Shown here piece after piece: positions 1 through 7,792 of a DNA stretch of 64,000 nt. The number at the start of each line of letters is the position of its first letter. The stretch's first letter is position 1. The notes below the pieces were generated by a model. That model was not told the origin of the DNA, made no database searches, and saw only the letters and a program-made list of their open reading frames with translations. Source of the stretch: Lachnospira hominis (ex Liu et al. 2021) (lineage in GTDB: Bacteria > Bacillota > Clostridia > Lachnospirales > Lachnospiraceae). The position numbers and the translations under genes were made by a program. The DNA is taken from contig NZ_JACOPD010000008.1 in NCBI RefSeq assembly GCF_014287955.1, positions 1-64,000 on the forward strand, written 5' to 3'.

Positions 1-703
1 TGTTATTAACTTTACCGGCATAATATTCTGTTCTGGCTTCATCCATAACAGTCTTCATGTTATCTGTAACTATTTCATCCGGAATGCCACCAAGTGTTTC
101 AAATGCATCATCAAGAAACAAAAAGAGTATATCCTGTGTTTTAGAAAGTGAAACCCTGTATACTCTGAATCTTGAATATGAAAGCAACAGGACAAAAATA
201 TTCACTTCTATAACTTCACCTGAAGAAAGAATAAACGGAATAGATTCTTTCCAATCAAGCTGAGCCTGTTTACCCATAGGTGTTTCATATCTGACAGTAA
301 CCTTATTGGTATTTGATGGTCTGCTTTTTCTGAAATATGAATCGAATTCAGGATATTTCCTGAGATAATGACAGAAGTTACAATAAACGCCTTTAAAGCC
401 ATGATTATCAACCAAATATTGCCATAATACTTTTCTGTAGTAGAATACCTGCTGATTTTTATCTGATAACAACTCTGTAATAGTATCATAAAAAGATGTA
501 ATGCAATCATCACAGTTCCTTGTTTCTGGCTTTGTATATCCATTTATATATTTATCAACAGTTCGCCTATCTACCTCTAATTCTCTAGCTATTTGACTTT
601 TATTAATCTTCAATGTGCCATCCTCCAAAAATGGTTTTAACTTGTACAGGTCATTAACACTTTCTATTCTTATATCTGTTATGATTTGATGCTTTAGCAT
701 CAT
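1..703 (-). CDS. istA: IS21-family transposase IstA, N-terminal part
   Basis: About 234 codons are open from ATG 703 (or the next ATG at 700) to the window edge, preceded by an AGGAGG-type site at 711-717. The protein has an N-terminal helix-turn-helix region (KSQIARELEVDRRTVDKY), then the start of the DDE catalytic core: a first Asp in GKQAQLDW and a second in EIVTDNMKTVM, both typical of IstA. IstA catalyses strand transfer of IS21 with the helper ATPase IstB, which is not in view. The frame shows no stop, so this part of the gene looks intact. It is absent from automatic ORF lists because it has no stop inside the window. Confidence 0.85.
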   Translation of the reverse strand, partial: MMLKHQIITDIRIESVNDLYKLKPFLEDGTLKINKSQIARELEVDRRTVDKYINGYTKPETRNCDDCITSFYDTITELLSDKNQQVFYYRKVLWQYLVDNHGFKGVYCNFCHYLRKYPEFDSYFRKSRPSNTNKVTVRYETPMGKQAQLDWKESIPFILSSGEVIEVNIFVLLLSYSRFRVYRVSLSKTQDILFLFLDDAFETLGGIPDEIVTDNMKTVMDEARTEYYAGKVNN

Positions 704-740
704 TATGAGTTCCTCCTTGCAACTCACATATCATAACATT

Positions 741-818
741 TGTACATTCTTATTTAATATTTATTGTACATACTTAAGTATAACTTTATATATTGTAAAT
801 ATTATGGAGTGGTGTACA
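741..818. repeat. Terminal TGTACA repeats of the IS21-type element
   Basis: TGTACA occurs at 741-746, 775-780 and 813-818, the last directly abutting integrase coding sequence. Multiple short repeats at the tips are typical of IS21 elements, where they are transposase binding sites. The region also carries the istA promoter. Confidence 0.55.
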
Positions 819-1428
819 TACTCTTTCATACAGGAATGCACATATCGGAATTTTGTGGTCTGACACTAAAGGATATTGATCTTGAGAAAATGACAGTGAA
901 TATCGATTACCAGTTGCGGAGAACATCGGATATGCAATATATCATCGAAACAACAAAAACAGATGCCGGAACAAGGGTTGCCGATCACAGAGGATGTGGC
1001 ACAGATGTTTCAGGCAATCATCGAGGACAGGAATGCTCCCAAAGTGGAAAAATCCATTGATGGCTACAGTGGATTCCTGTTTTACTATGACAATGGAATG
1101 CCCCTTGTAGCAATGCACTGGCAGCACCGATTCAACCACATGGTCGGCAGATACAATGACATTTATCGGGTGCAGATGCCAAACATCACGCCTCATGTAT
1201 GCCGACACACCTATTGCAGCAATATGGCAAAATCGGGAATGAATCCCAAGAAACTGCAGTACCTCATGGGGCATTCGGATATATCGGTCACAATGAATGT
1301 GTACACGCATATCGGATTTGATGATGCCGAGGAAGAATTGAAACGGATGTAAGAGTTTAGGAAAGCACAGGCAGAGGTTGGGCGGAAGAAGGAGAAACCG
1401 ATGTCACAGAAGATGTTTAAGGTAATTT
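819..1428 (+). pseudogene. Tn916-type tyrosine integrase, 3' half (disrupted)
   Basis: The sequence resumes at ILFHTGMHISEF, which contains the first part of the catalytic domain, and aligns closely with the intact integrase at 18679-19878. It includes the RRTSDMQYIIE segment, HVCRHTYC and the GHSDISVTMNVYTH end with the nucleophilic Tyr. A frameshift near 976 breaks the frame: GTR should be followed by ELPI, but two bases appear missing. A TAA at 1350-1352 cuts it again, since readable sequence continues to a TGA at 1426-1428. The 5' half was separated by the IS21 insertion and lies outside the window. The active-site Arg of the TGLR motif is His here (TGMHISEF), so the copy was decaying in several ways. 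This is the integrase of element A. Confidence 0.85.
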
Positions 1429-1444
1429 GATATGGAAGATAGGT

Positions 1445-1474
1445 AACGCTCTGGCTTATGCTGGGGCGTTTTTT
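1445..1474 (+). terminator. Rho-independent terminator after the integrase remnant
   Basis: AACGCTC (1445-1451) pairs with GGGCGTT (1464-1470) with one G-T pair, followed by a run of T. Confidence 0.65.
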
Positions 1475-1507
1475 CTATGGAAAAGAAGTGGAAATGACGA
1501 TATAATA
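1472..1507 (+). promoter_or_regulatory. Promoter of the AAA-TOPRIM gene
   Basis: A TATAAT box lies at 1501-1506 inside GACGATATAATA, about 40 bp before the start codon. The -35 region is weak. The same stretch recurs upstream of the next cargo gene at 3631-3682. Confidence 0.5.
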
Positions 1508-1545
1508 ATAAATAAAGGAAATGAGTCTTTGATGGAGGTGCAATT

Positions 1546-3156
1546 ATGAAAATTAGAATTCCCGATATAAATGATAACGAAAGTTTCATTGAAGGTAAGC
1601 AGTCAATAGTTTTATTAGGAGCTAATGGAGCGGGAAAAACTAGAATGAGTGTGTGGATTGATGAAAATAACCCAGAATTAAATGTACATAGAATTTCAGC
1701 ACAAAAATCGCTTGATATGCCAGAATATGTAAGCCCAACTGAACTAAAAAAGGCGGAGGATCGTTTTTTATATGGAACTACTGATGATAATAGAATATGG
1801 CTTGAAAAGGATGGAAAAAGATATAGTCGATGGGGAAATAATCCTGAAACTCATATGTTGAATGATTATCAGCCTCTCATGGAATTTTTGATGACAGAAA
1901 ATTTTGAAAAAAGTATTGAATACCGAGAAAAACACAAGGAAGGTAATCAAGAATTTGATAATGAGACGAAATTGGAAAAGATAAAGAAAATATGGGAAAA
2001 GGTGATAACACACAGAAGGTTACAAATTTCTGCTGGAAAGATTGAGGTTGAAAGTGTAGATGGTAATTCGGATAAATATAATGGTAATGCTATGAGTGAT
2101 GGTGAAAGAGCAATTTTTCATTACATTGCTGAAGTAGTTTCAGCAAAAGATAATTCTTTAATTATTATAGATGAACCAGAAAATCATTTGCATAATTCAA
2201 TATTAGAAAGACTTTGGAATGAGATAGAGGCTGAAAGACAGGATTGTGTATACTTATATATAACACATAATTTGGATTTTGCCAGAACTAGGAATAATAC
2301 ACAAATTGTTTGGATAAAAAATATGATTGATAAACAAAAGTGGGATTATGAATTATTAAATTCAAATGATTTTTCAGATGATTTATTACTTGAGATATTA
2401 GGTAATAGGCATGGAGTATTGTTTGTGGAAGGAACACCGGATAAAAGTATTGATCGAAAATTGTATTCTAGGTTATTCCCTAAATATAACATTATTCCCT
2501 TAGAGGGGTGTGCGTCAGTTATACAAGCTACAAAAGCATATAACAAATTGCCAATGTTACATTACAAGACAATAAAAGGAATTGTTGATAGAGATAGAAG
2601 AACTGAAGGTGAGATAAACTCGCTATTGCAGGATAAAATATATGTACCTTCTGTTGCGGAGATTGAAAATTTATTTTTGATTCCACAAGTTATTGAACTG
2701 GTTGCTAGAAAGCAAAGTATTGAGAATGTAGATGTTTTGTTAGAACAAACGAAAGAAAAAACAATAGAATTTTTGAAGTTACATTTAGAAGAACAAGCGT
2801 TGTTGTTTACAAAGAAAAGGTGTCAAAATACAATTAATAATGTTTGTAACCAATCAACACAAACAATTGATGATTATAAAACATCTTTAGATGAAATAGT
2901 AGATAAGGTAAAACCGCAAGAAGAGTACAGTAAGGCATGTAAGCAATTACAGAAAATTGTAGATGATAAAGATTATCTTGCATCGCTTAGAGTGATAAAT
3001 AATAAAGGCCTTTTGCCTTTTACAAATGTGTCAAATGCGTTTGGATGGAAAAAGCAAAATTATATTGATTATGTAATTAGGTTGCTTGGAATCCAAGATG
3101 GTACTTCAGAGGAGTTGTGTAATATATTTGGAAATTATGTTACATTGGGAGACTAA
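1546..3156 (+). CDS. AAA ATPase-TOPRIM (DUF4435) fusion, PARIS-like defence protein
   Basis: This 536-aa protein has two parts. The N-terminal half is an ABC-type AAA ATPase: Walker A GANGAGKT at residues 25-32, an SDGE signature, Walker B LIIIDEPE with D209/E210, and an H-loop (YITHN). The C-terminal half from about residue 290 matches the DUF4435 TOPRIM-like domain: FVEGTPDK with E295, and GIVDRDRR with D348 and D350, the acidic triad expected of this fold. In PARIS anti-phage systems AriA is the ATPase and AriB the DUF4435 effector, and fused single-gene forms exist, so a PARIS-like role is the best guess. An OLD-family nuclease is the alternative. The start is set by GGAGG just upstream. 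The gene stands alone between an integrase remnant and an att site, a common place for defence cargo. Confidence 0.75.
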   Translation: MKIRIPDINDNESFIEGKQSIVLLGANGAGKTRMSVWIDENNPELNVHRISAQKSLDMPEYVSPTELKKAEDRFLYGTTDDNRIWLEKDGKRYSRWGNNPETHMLNDYQPLMEFLMTENFEKSIEYREKHKEGNQEFDNETKLEKIKKIWEKVITHRRLQISAGKIEVESVDGNSDKYNGNAMSDGERAIFHYIAEVVSAKDNSLIIIDEPENHLHNSILERLWNEIEAERQDCVYLYITHNLDFARTRNNTQIVWIKNMIDKQKWDYELLNSNDFSDDLLLEILGNRHGVLFVEGTPDKSIDRKLYSRLFPKYNIIPLEGCASVIQATKAYNKLPMLHYKTIKGIVDRDRRTEGEINSLLQDKIYVPSVAEIENLFLIPQVIELVARKQSIENVDVLLEQTKEKTIEFLKLHLEEQALLFTKKRCQNTINNVCNQSTQTIDDYKTSLDEIVDKVKPQEEYSKACKQLQKIVDDKDYLASLRVINNKGLLPFTNVSNAFGWKKQNYIDYVIRLLGIQDGTSEELCNIFGNYVTLGD

Positions 3157-3333
3157 AAATGCCTTAGTAGTAAGAATCTTCGTTTTACTACCAATTTTAC
3201 TACTAACAGGTAGTAACAACTTGCTCCATCTTGCCCTATTTTGCCAAGAGTGCAGCAAAAATACACATTTACAAATCCCTAGAAACCTTCGCAAAACGGG
3301 GCATTCCAGGGCAAATCAAGGAGAAACAAAACT

Positions 3334-3405
3334 ATGATAAAAATACAAGAAACGCCTGTGGCGATTCTTTTTATCTGCCACGGCAATATACGTGTATTCG
3401 CCTGA
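3334..3405 (+). pseudogene. Truncated start of a low-molecular-weight tyrosine phosphatase gene
   Basis: An AAGGAG site is followed by ATG 3334 and a frame reading MIKIQETPVAILFICHGNI. That ends in the first residues of the phosphatase P-loop (normally FVCxGNICRS). The match then stops and the frame ends at 3405. The break falls inside the att-like sequence, as expected when an element integrates in the 5' end of this gene or carries a copy of it at its tip. Confidence 0.6.
3376..3391. other. att-like 16-bp core between elements A and B
   Basis: TGCCACGGCAATATAC is repeated exactly at 20059-20074. Both copies sit at the same position of a phosphatase-like start. This copy lies downstream of the decayed integrase of element A, the other downstream of the intact integrase of element B, so the 16.7 kb between them has the form of an integrated element. 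Confidence 0.65.
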
Positions 3406-3454
3406 AATGCCCGTAAAATCAGGGCTTTCAAAAACTAACAGGATAATTTACCCC

Positions 3455-3466
3455 TGTTTTGCCCCT
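3455..3466 (-). repeat. Inverted copy of an element-end repeat
   Basis: The minus strand reads AGGGGCAAAACA, which is also found on the plus strand at 19885-19896 close to the other att copy. The surrounding CCCCTGTTTTGCCCCT also resembles 19907-19923. Such repeats near both ends could be integrase or excisionase arm sites, though this is inference. Confidence 0.35.
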
Positions 3467-3540
3467 GAAATAGTAATGGAATTATAGGGCTACCCGATAA
3501 TGATAACAGAATTGCCAAAAGTCTTATTGATATTCGCATT

Positions 3541-3567
3541 AAGCTGAGACCGTTTCTCAGCTTTTTT
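3541..3567 (+). terminator. Strong terminator near the left end of element B
   Basis: AAGCTGAGA (3541-3549) pairs perfectly with TCTCAGCTT (3555-3563) and a T run follows. No intact gene ends just before it. The rest of 3406-3720 contains nothing else I recognise. Confidence 0.7.
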
Positions 3568-3630
3568 ACGTTATAGAGAGATTATACGGATTTAGAATTA
3601 CTAATGGCTTTAATGAACATAAGTTTAGAT

Positions 3631-3682
3631 TAATTGCTGGGTGCTTTTGTTATAGAAAAATTTTGAAGAAGACGATATAATA
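3631..3682 (+). promoter_or_regulatory. Promoter of the DUF2971-like remnant, similar to 1456-1507
   Basis: The segment ends in GACGATATAATA (3671-3682) with a perfect TATAAT. It resembles the region before the AAA-TOPRIM gene over roughly 55 bp (GCTGGG, T-rich stretch, TAT.GAAAA, GACGATATAATA). Confidence 0.45.
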
Positions 3683-3724
3683 AAAGCAACTGATTTTATT
3701 GAAATGAGAGAGTGCATGTAGAAC

Positions 3725-3988
3725 ATAGGATTTTATGATGAATATTTGTCACGAATGGGAAATTTAAAAGATAAGCCAGATTTGGCTACAGCATATAAAA
3801 TAGAATATTTAAAAACAATAATAAAAGGTGATAAGGTTTATAAATTTATTTCATTTCAAGAAAATGCTGTAATTAAATTACAAACACGGAAAGAACAAAA
3901 AATATGGTTTTCTTTTTATAAGACACTGAATGATAATCATGAATTCCAAATTAATTATAAGATAAAAAAGTTAGTAGTAGAACTATAA
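3725..3988 (+). pseudogene. DUF2971-like N-terminal remnant
   Basis: The open frame reads GFYDEYLSRMGN, then KVYKFISFQEN, then WFSFYKTLNDNHEFQ, and stops after about 85 codons. The KVYKFIS and LWFS...NDxxEFQ pattern resembles the start of DUF2971 proteins, which are often found in defence or abortive-infection contexts and are about three times longer. No convincing ATG is available: a TAG precedes the frame at 3719-3721 and TTG 3746 is the first possible start. I read it as the stump of a cargo gene that was replaced by the helicase pair downstream. A real short gene cannot be excluded. Confidence 0.4.
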
Positions 3989-4098
3989 ACGGGGCGTAGT
4001 GAAGACTATATAAAGTTAATAACTAATTTTTTTACTGAGATGGGGTAGTAAATTTGGATTAAGTATATTAATTTGTAAAGTATTGGAGGTTTTGTTGT

Positions 4099-7000
4099 AT
4101 GGCAACTCATATGAGTATAAGGTTAGCATGGCATAGTGAGGGATGGAATGGACATTTTTGTAAGAAGCCATGCGAGAATACCTATTGTATCGGACAACAT
4201 TCATATCCGGGTAATTTGATTGCTAGCACCAGAAATCTGGAGTTTGAAACGGAGCACGCAGGAGAATCATGCTCAAAATATCCTTGTGGGGCAGCTTGTG
4301 GTTTGAGCGTTAATGCATTTGGTAAAGATTCAATTACAGTAGAAGTAGAACCACCATCTTTTTGGAAAGCAGGAGACGCAAATTCAATAAATATTACTTT
4401 GCCACCATCAACTGTTTGTACTTGGTGTTATGAAGTTATGTATAATGATGATGTTGAAACAAAAGGCGGGAGTACACAGAAGTACAATTATGATAAAAGG
4501 AAGGCTGGTGCAGAACGATATTTTGCACAGTTTGAGCCAGAGAAATCCTTGATTTTTTATTATGCGGGATATAGCAATCCTTTTAGTGAGGATGAACAAA
4601 ATAACTATGTTATTGTGGGTATTTCTCGGGTAAAGAAGATTGGTGATACATATTATTACGATAATACAAGTGAAGAAGTTAAAAGAAAGTATTCAGGTGG
4701 TTTCGTATGGCAGAAGCCAGTTACTTCAACATATCCTAATGAAGGTTTTTGTATTCCTTACTGGAAATATATGGATGATGAAGATTTAATTGAGAAACTT
4801 GTAATAAAACCGCAGAATAAATCACCATTTAAGTATGGAAGCAGAGAGGTTAGTAATGACGATGCTATTGAAGTTATAAATCAGTTAATAGCAGTTGTAG
4901 AAACTCTGATTGAAATAGAAGATGATTCAGAGGATTGGAGTAAGAGAAAAGAATGGTTGAATAGTGTCTTGAGTGAATTGTGGACTGCTAGAGGACCATT
5001 TCCAGGATTTCCATCAATTATGGAATATATGGGACTTAATAATCTTATATCCAAGTATATTAGTCTTACCGTTAATTCAGAAATGAAACGGTTTAGAGAT
5101 GATGTAAGGTCGTTCGTTGATGGTAAAATCGATGTAGTTGCAGGAATTGCACCATCTAAGGCTGATATGAAAAAGATTAGACGAGAATATCAGTTGCTTG
5201 GTAAAACTACTACAGATTTTATGTTTGATATATTGGCACGTTTTGATCTTAGGGCAGATCAGGTCAAAGCTATTATTTCTGACGACAGAGAGAATGTATC
5301 TATTACAGCATCTATTAAAGAGATGGCGGAAAATCCATATATTATTTTTGAACAGTATGTAGGATATGACTCAGACGACACTATTCCATTTTATAAAATT
5401 GATAATGGAGTTATACCTTCGCCGGAATATGGTATTGATGAAATTTTGGATAATGGGTCAACAGAAAGATTTAGAGCTTTTTGTGTCGATGAACTAAATA
5501 AAATTGCTGCACATTCTTTTGGTAAAGCAGAATCGATATTAAAGATGGTTAATGCAAGAATAGATTGTTTGCCAGAGTGGAAGCACTATGTGTACAAGAT
5601 GCAGAATTTTAATGTTGAACAAGATATTTTAGATGGCGCACTTGTACAGAAAAAAGCTGAAGATGACGTTTTATATCTTTATCTTAAATCAACATATGAA
5701 GATGAAAGAATTGTTGAACAGGTATTAAGAGATCTTGCAGAGCGACCTGACATTCAACTCAAGATGGCAATTACGCCAGAAAAATTTAAAAAGGGGTTAA
5801 AAGTTGAAGATTCGCCTCTTCTGGAAAAAGCGACAGATGAGTATCATAAGATTTTGGATCACCAGGCAAATATTTGTATGCAGATATTTGCAAAACCGCT
5901 GTGTGTGCTTTCAGGAGCTGCGGGTACTGGTAAAACAACAGTTATAAGAGCAATCCTTGAGAACATCGATAGAGTACACGGTGTTGGAACAAGTTTTTTA
6001 TTATTGGCGCCTACTGGAAAGGCGGCAGAAAGAATTAAAACACAGACAGGTAAAAATTCATCTACAATACATTCTCATTTAGCGAAGTGTGGATGGATCA
6101 ATAAGAATTTTACATTAAAGCGTAGTGGCGGAGCAACAAGTGAAGATGTAAACACTATCATTATTGACGAGTGTTCAATGATTGATTTGAATTTGTTTGC
6201 AACACTTATGCGGTCTATTAATTGGAACAGTGTTCAAAGATTAATTCTCATTGGTGATCCGAACCAGCTTCCACCTATTGGAAGAGGAAGAGTATTCGCA
6301 GATGCAATTGAATGGTTAAAAGAAGAATTTCCAGATAATGTTGGAACATTGATTGATAATATTCGTCAGCTTGTTAATACTGTTGAAGGTAATGGCCATG
6401 GTATACTAGATTTAGCTGATATATTCATTCAAGAACATCAACAGATGGAGAATGAAGATGAAACTTCTAAGCGTAAAGCAGCAAGAGAAGATTTGTTTGA
6501 ACAAATAGTTGAAAATGGTAATGGAGACATAGACAAGGATTTGGGTGTTTATTTTTGGAATGAACAGGAAGAACTCGAAAACCTTCTTTCAAATGTTATG
6601 TTGCGAGATATGCAATTATATACAGGAATGGAATTAGATCCTAAAAATGTTGATAAACTTTGGCATCAGATGATTAGAGATGAAGAAGGAAAAAGTAATC
6701 CAGAAATAATTCAGGTTATTTCACCATATCGTGGAGAGTTTTATGGAACTGATTCTTTGAACACATTAATGCAAAGAACATTTAATCCTGATTGGAGTAA
6801 GAAACAGCTTGATGGAATTGGATATTACGATAAGGTAATTCAGTTTAGAAATAGACCACAGTCAGATCCCGCGTATGCGTACCAAGACGCGTCGAGAAAA
6901 AATATAAAATCTGAAATTTTCAATGGTGAGATTGGACTTACGATGATTCACGGATTAGATTCGTATGCTCCAAAGGGGCAGCAACCTAAGTATAAATGGC

Positions 7001-7758
7001 AAGGCAATGTTGAAAGATTACAGGTTGCATTCTCAGGGAAGACCAGACAAGGATTGAGATATAACTTTGGAAATAAGCTTGGGCAGGATGAAGATGGCAA
7101 GTGGATACCTGAACAAAAAGTAATAGATAACCTGGAATTAGCCTATGCAATAAGCGTTCATAAATCTCAAGGTTCAGAGTTTGATTATGTATATATAGTA
7201 ATTCCTCATAAGGAAAGCCATTTGCTCTCTATGGAGTTACTTTATACTGCTATAACTCGTGCACAGAAAAAAGTTACGATTTTTATTCAGCAAGATATAA
7301 GTACGCTTACAACATTGAGTCATATGGAAAAGTCAGCGGTGAGAAAGATTAATTCATCCGTATTTAAATTTACGCCTTTACCAGACGTTGTTTTGTATGC
7401 TGGTTCAAAGTGGTATGAATCTGGGAAGAAGATAGCAACACTTTCACAATATTTTGTAAGGTCAAAATCTGAAGCCATTATTGTAAATTTACTTGTAGAC
7501 AGGGAGATTCCATTTAAATACGAAGAGCCATTATATGCTCCAGATGGAACAATGTTTTTGCCTGATTTTACAGTTACATTTAGGGGAGAAGAATATTATT
7601 GGGAACATATCGGAAGAATTAACGATCCCCAATATATGGCACATTGGACTCGAAAGGAAGCCTGGTATAATAGGCATTTTCCTGGCAGATTGTTAATTAC
7701 ATTTGAAGGAAACGAGCTTACTACAGATGCGGTTGCATTGATTGAACAGCATAAGTAG
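4099..7758 (+). CDS. RecD/UvrD-type helicase with Cys-rich N-terminus and nuclease-like C-terminus
   Basis: This 1219-aa protein begins with a Cys-rich module (Cys 21, 25, 30, 58, 63, 67), likely metal-binding. A long middle region that I cannot assign follows. The SF1 helicase core has Walker A GAAGTGKT at 606-613, IIIDECSM with D690/E691, the LIGDPNQLPPIG motif, VHKSQGSEFD at 1020-1029 and YTAITRAQKK. The last 100 residues have SEAIIVNLL, PDF at 1155-1157 and YYWEH at 1166-1170, a layout like PD-(D/E)xK nucleases. A DNA-unwinding, DNA-cutting role is therefore likely. It starts at ATG 4099 behind GGAGG. The next gene starts 34 bp after its stop, so the two are probably one operon. It differs from housekeeping RecD2 in its N- and C-terminal additions. 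Confidence 0.7.
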   Translation: MATHMSIRLAWHSEGWNGHFCKKPCENTYCIGQHSYPGNLIASTRNLEFETEHAGESCSKYPCGAACGLSVNAFGKDSITVEVEPPSFWKAGDANSINITLPPSTVCTWCYEVMYNDDVETKGGSTQKYNYDKRKAGAERYFAQFEPEKSLIFYYAGYSNPFSEDEQNNYVIVGISRVKKIGDTYYYDNTSEEVKRKYSGGFVWQKPVTSTYPNEGFCIPYWKYMDDEDLIEKLVIKPQNKSPFKYGSREVSNDDAIEVINQLIAVVETLIEIEDDSEDWSKRKEWLNSVLSELWTARGPFPGFPSIMEYMGLNNLISKYISLTVNSEMKRFRDDVRSFVDGKIDVVAGIAPSKADMKKIRREYQLLGKTTTDFMFDILARFDLRADQVKAIISDDRENVSITASIKEMAENPYIIFEQYVGYDSDDTIPFYKIDNGVIPSPEYGIDEILDNGSTERFRAFCVDELNKIAAHSFGKAESILKMVNARIDCLPEWKHYVYKMQNFNVEQDILDGALVQKKAEDDVLYLYLKSTYEDERIVEQVLRDLAERPDIQLKMAITPEKFKKGLKVEDSPLLEKATDEYHKILDHQANICMQIFAKPLCVLSGAAGTGKTTVIRAILENIDRVHGVGTSFLLLAPTGKAAERIKTQTGKNSSTIHSHLAKCGWINKNFTLKRSGGATSEDVNTIIIDECSMIDLNLFATLMRSINWNSVQRLILIGDPNQLPPIGRGRVFADAIEWLKEEFPDNVGTLIDNIRQLVNTVEGNGHGILDLADIFIQEHQQMENEDETSKRKAAREDLFEQIVENGNGDIDKDLGVYFWNEQEELENLLSNVMLRDMQLYTGMELDPKNVDKLWHQMIRDEEGKSNPEIIQVISPYRGEFYGTDSLNTLMQRTFNPDWSKKQLDGIGYYDKVIQFRNRPQSDPAYAYQDASRKNIKSEIFNGEIGLTMIHGLDSYAPKGQQPKYKWQGNVERLQVAFSGKTRQGLRYNFGNKLGQDEDGKWIPEQKVIDNLELAYAISVHKSQGSEFDYVYIVIPHKESHLLSMELLYTAITRAQKKVTIFIQQDISTLTTLSHMEKSAVRKINSSVFKFTPLPDVVLYAGSKWYESGKKIATLSQYFVRSKSEAIIVNLLVDREIPFKYEEPLYAPDGTMFLPDFTVTFRGEEYYWEHIGRINDPQYMAHWTRKEAWYNRHFPGRLLITFEGNELTTDAVALIEQHK

Positions 7759-7792
7759 ATGCGTGAATTACTGTAGAAGAGAGGTGTGTTAG

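Larger units (their letters stand above)
1..818 (-). mobile_element. IS21-family insertion sequence, partial
   Basis: The element runs leftward out of the window. Its right tip is placed at 818 because three TGTACA hexamers (741, 775, 813) lie between the istA start and the point where integrase coding sequence resumes; IS21 elements carry repeated terminal motifs beginning TGT. Only the transposase gene is visible, and istB and the other end would lie left of position 1. The boundary at 818 is inferred from where the disrupted integrase reading frame starts. Confidence 0.75.

Noticed and set aside
3086..3416. Short frames between the PARIS-like gene and the att site
   Set aside because: No ribosome binding sites or conserved motifs, except for the phosphatase-like start at 3334, which is listed separately.
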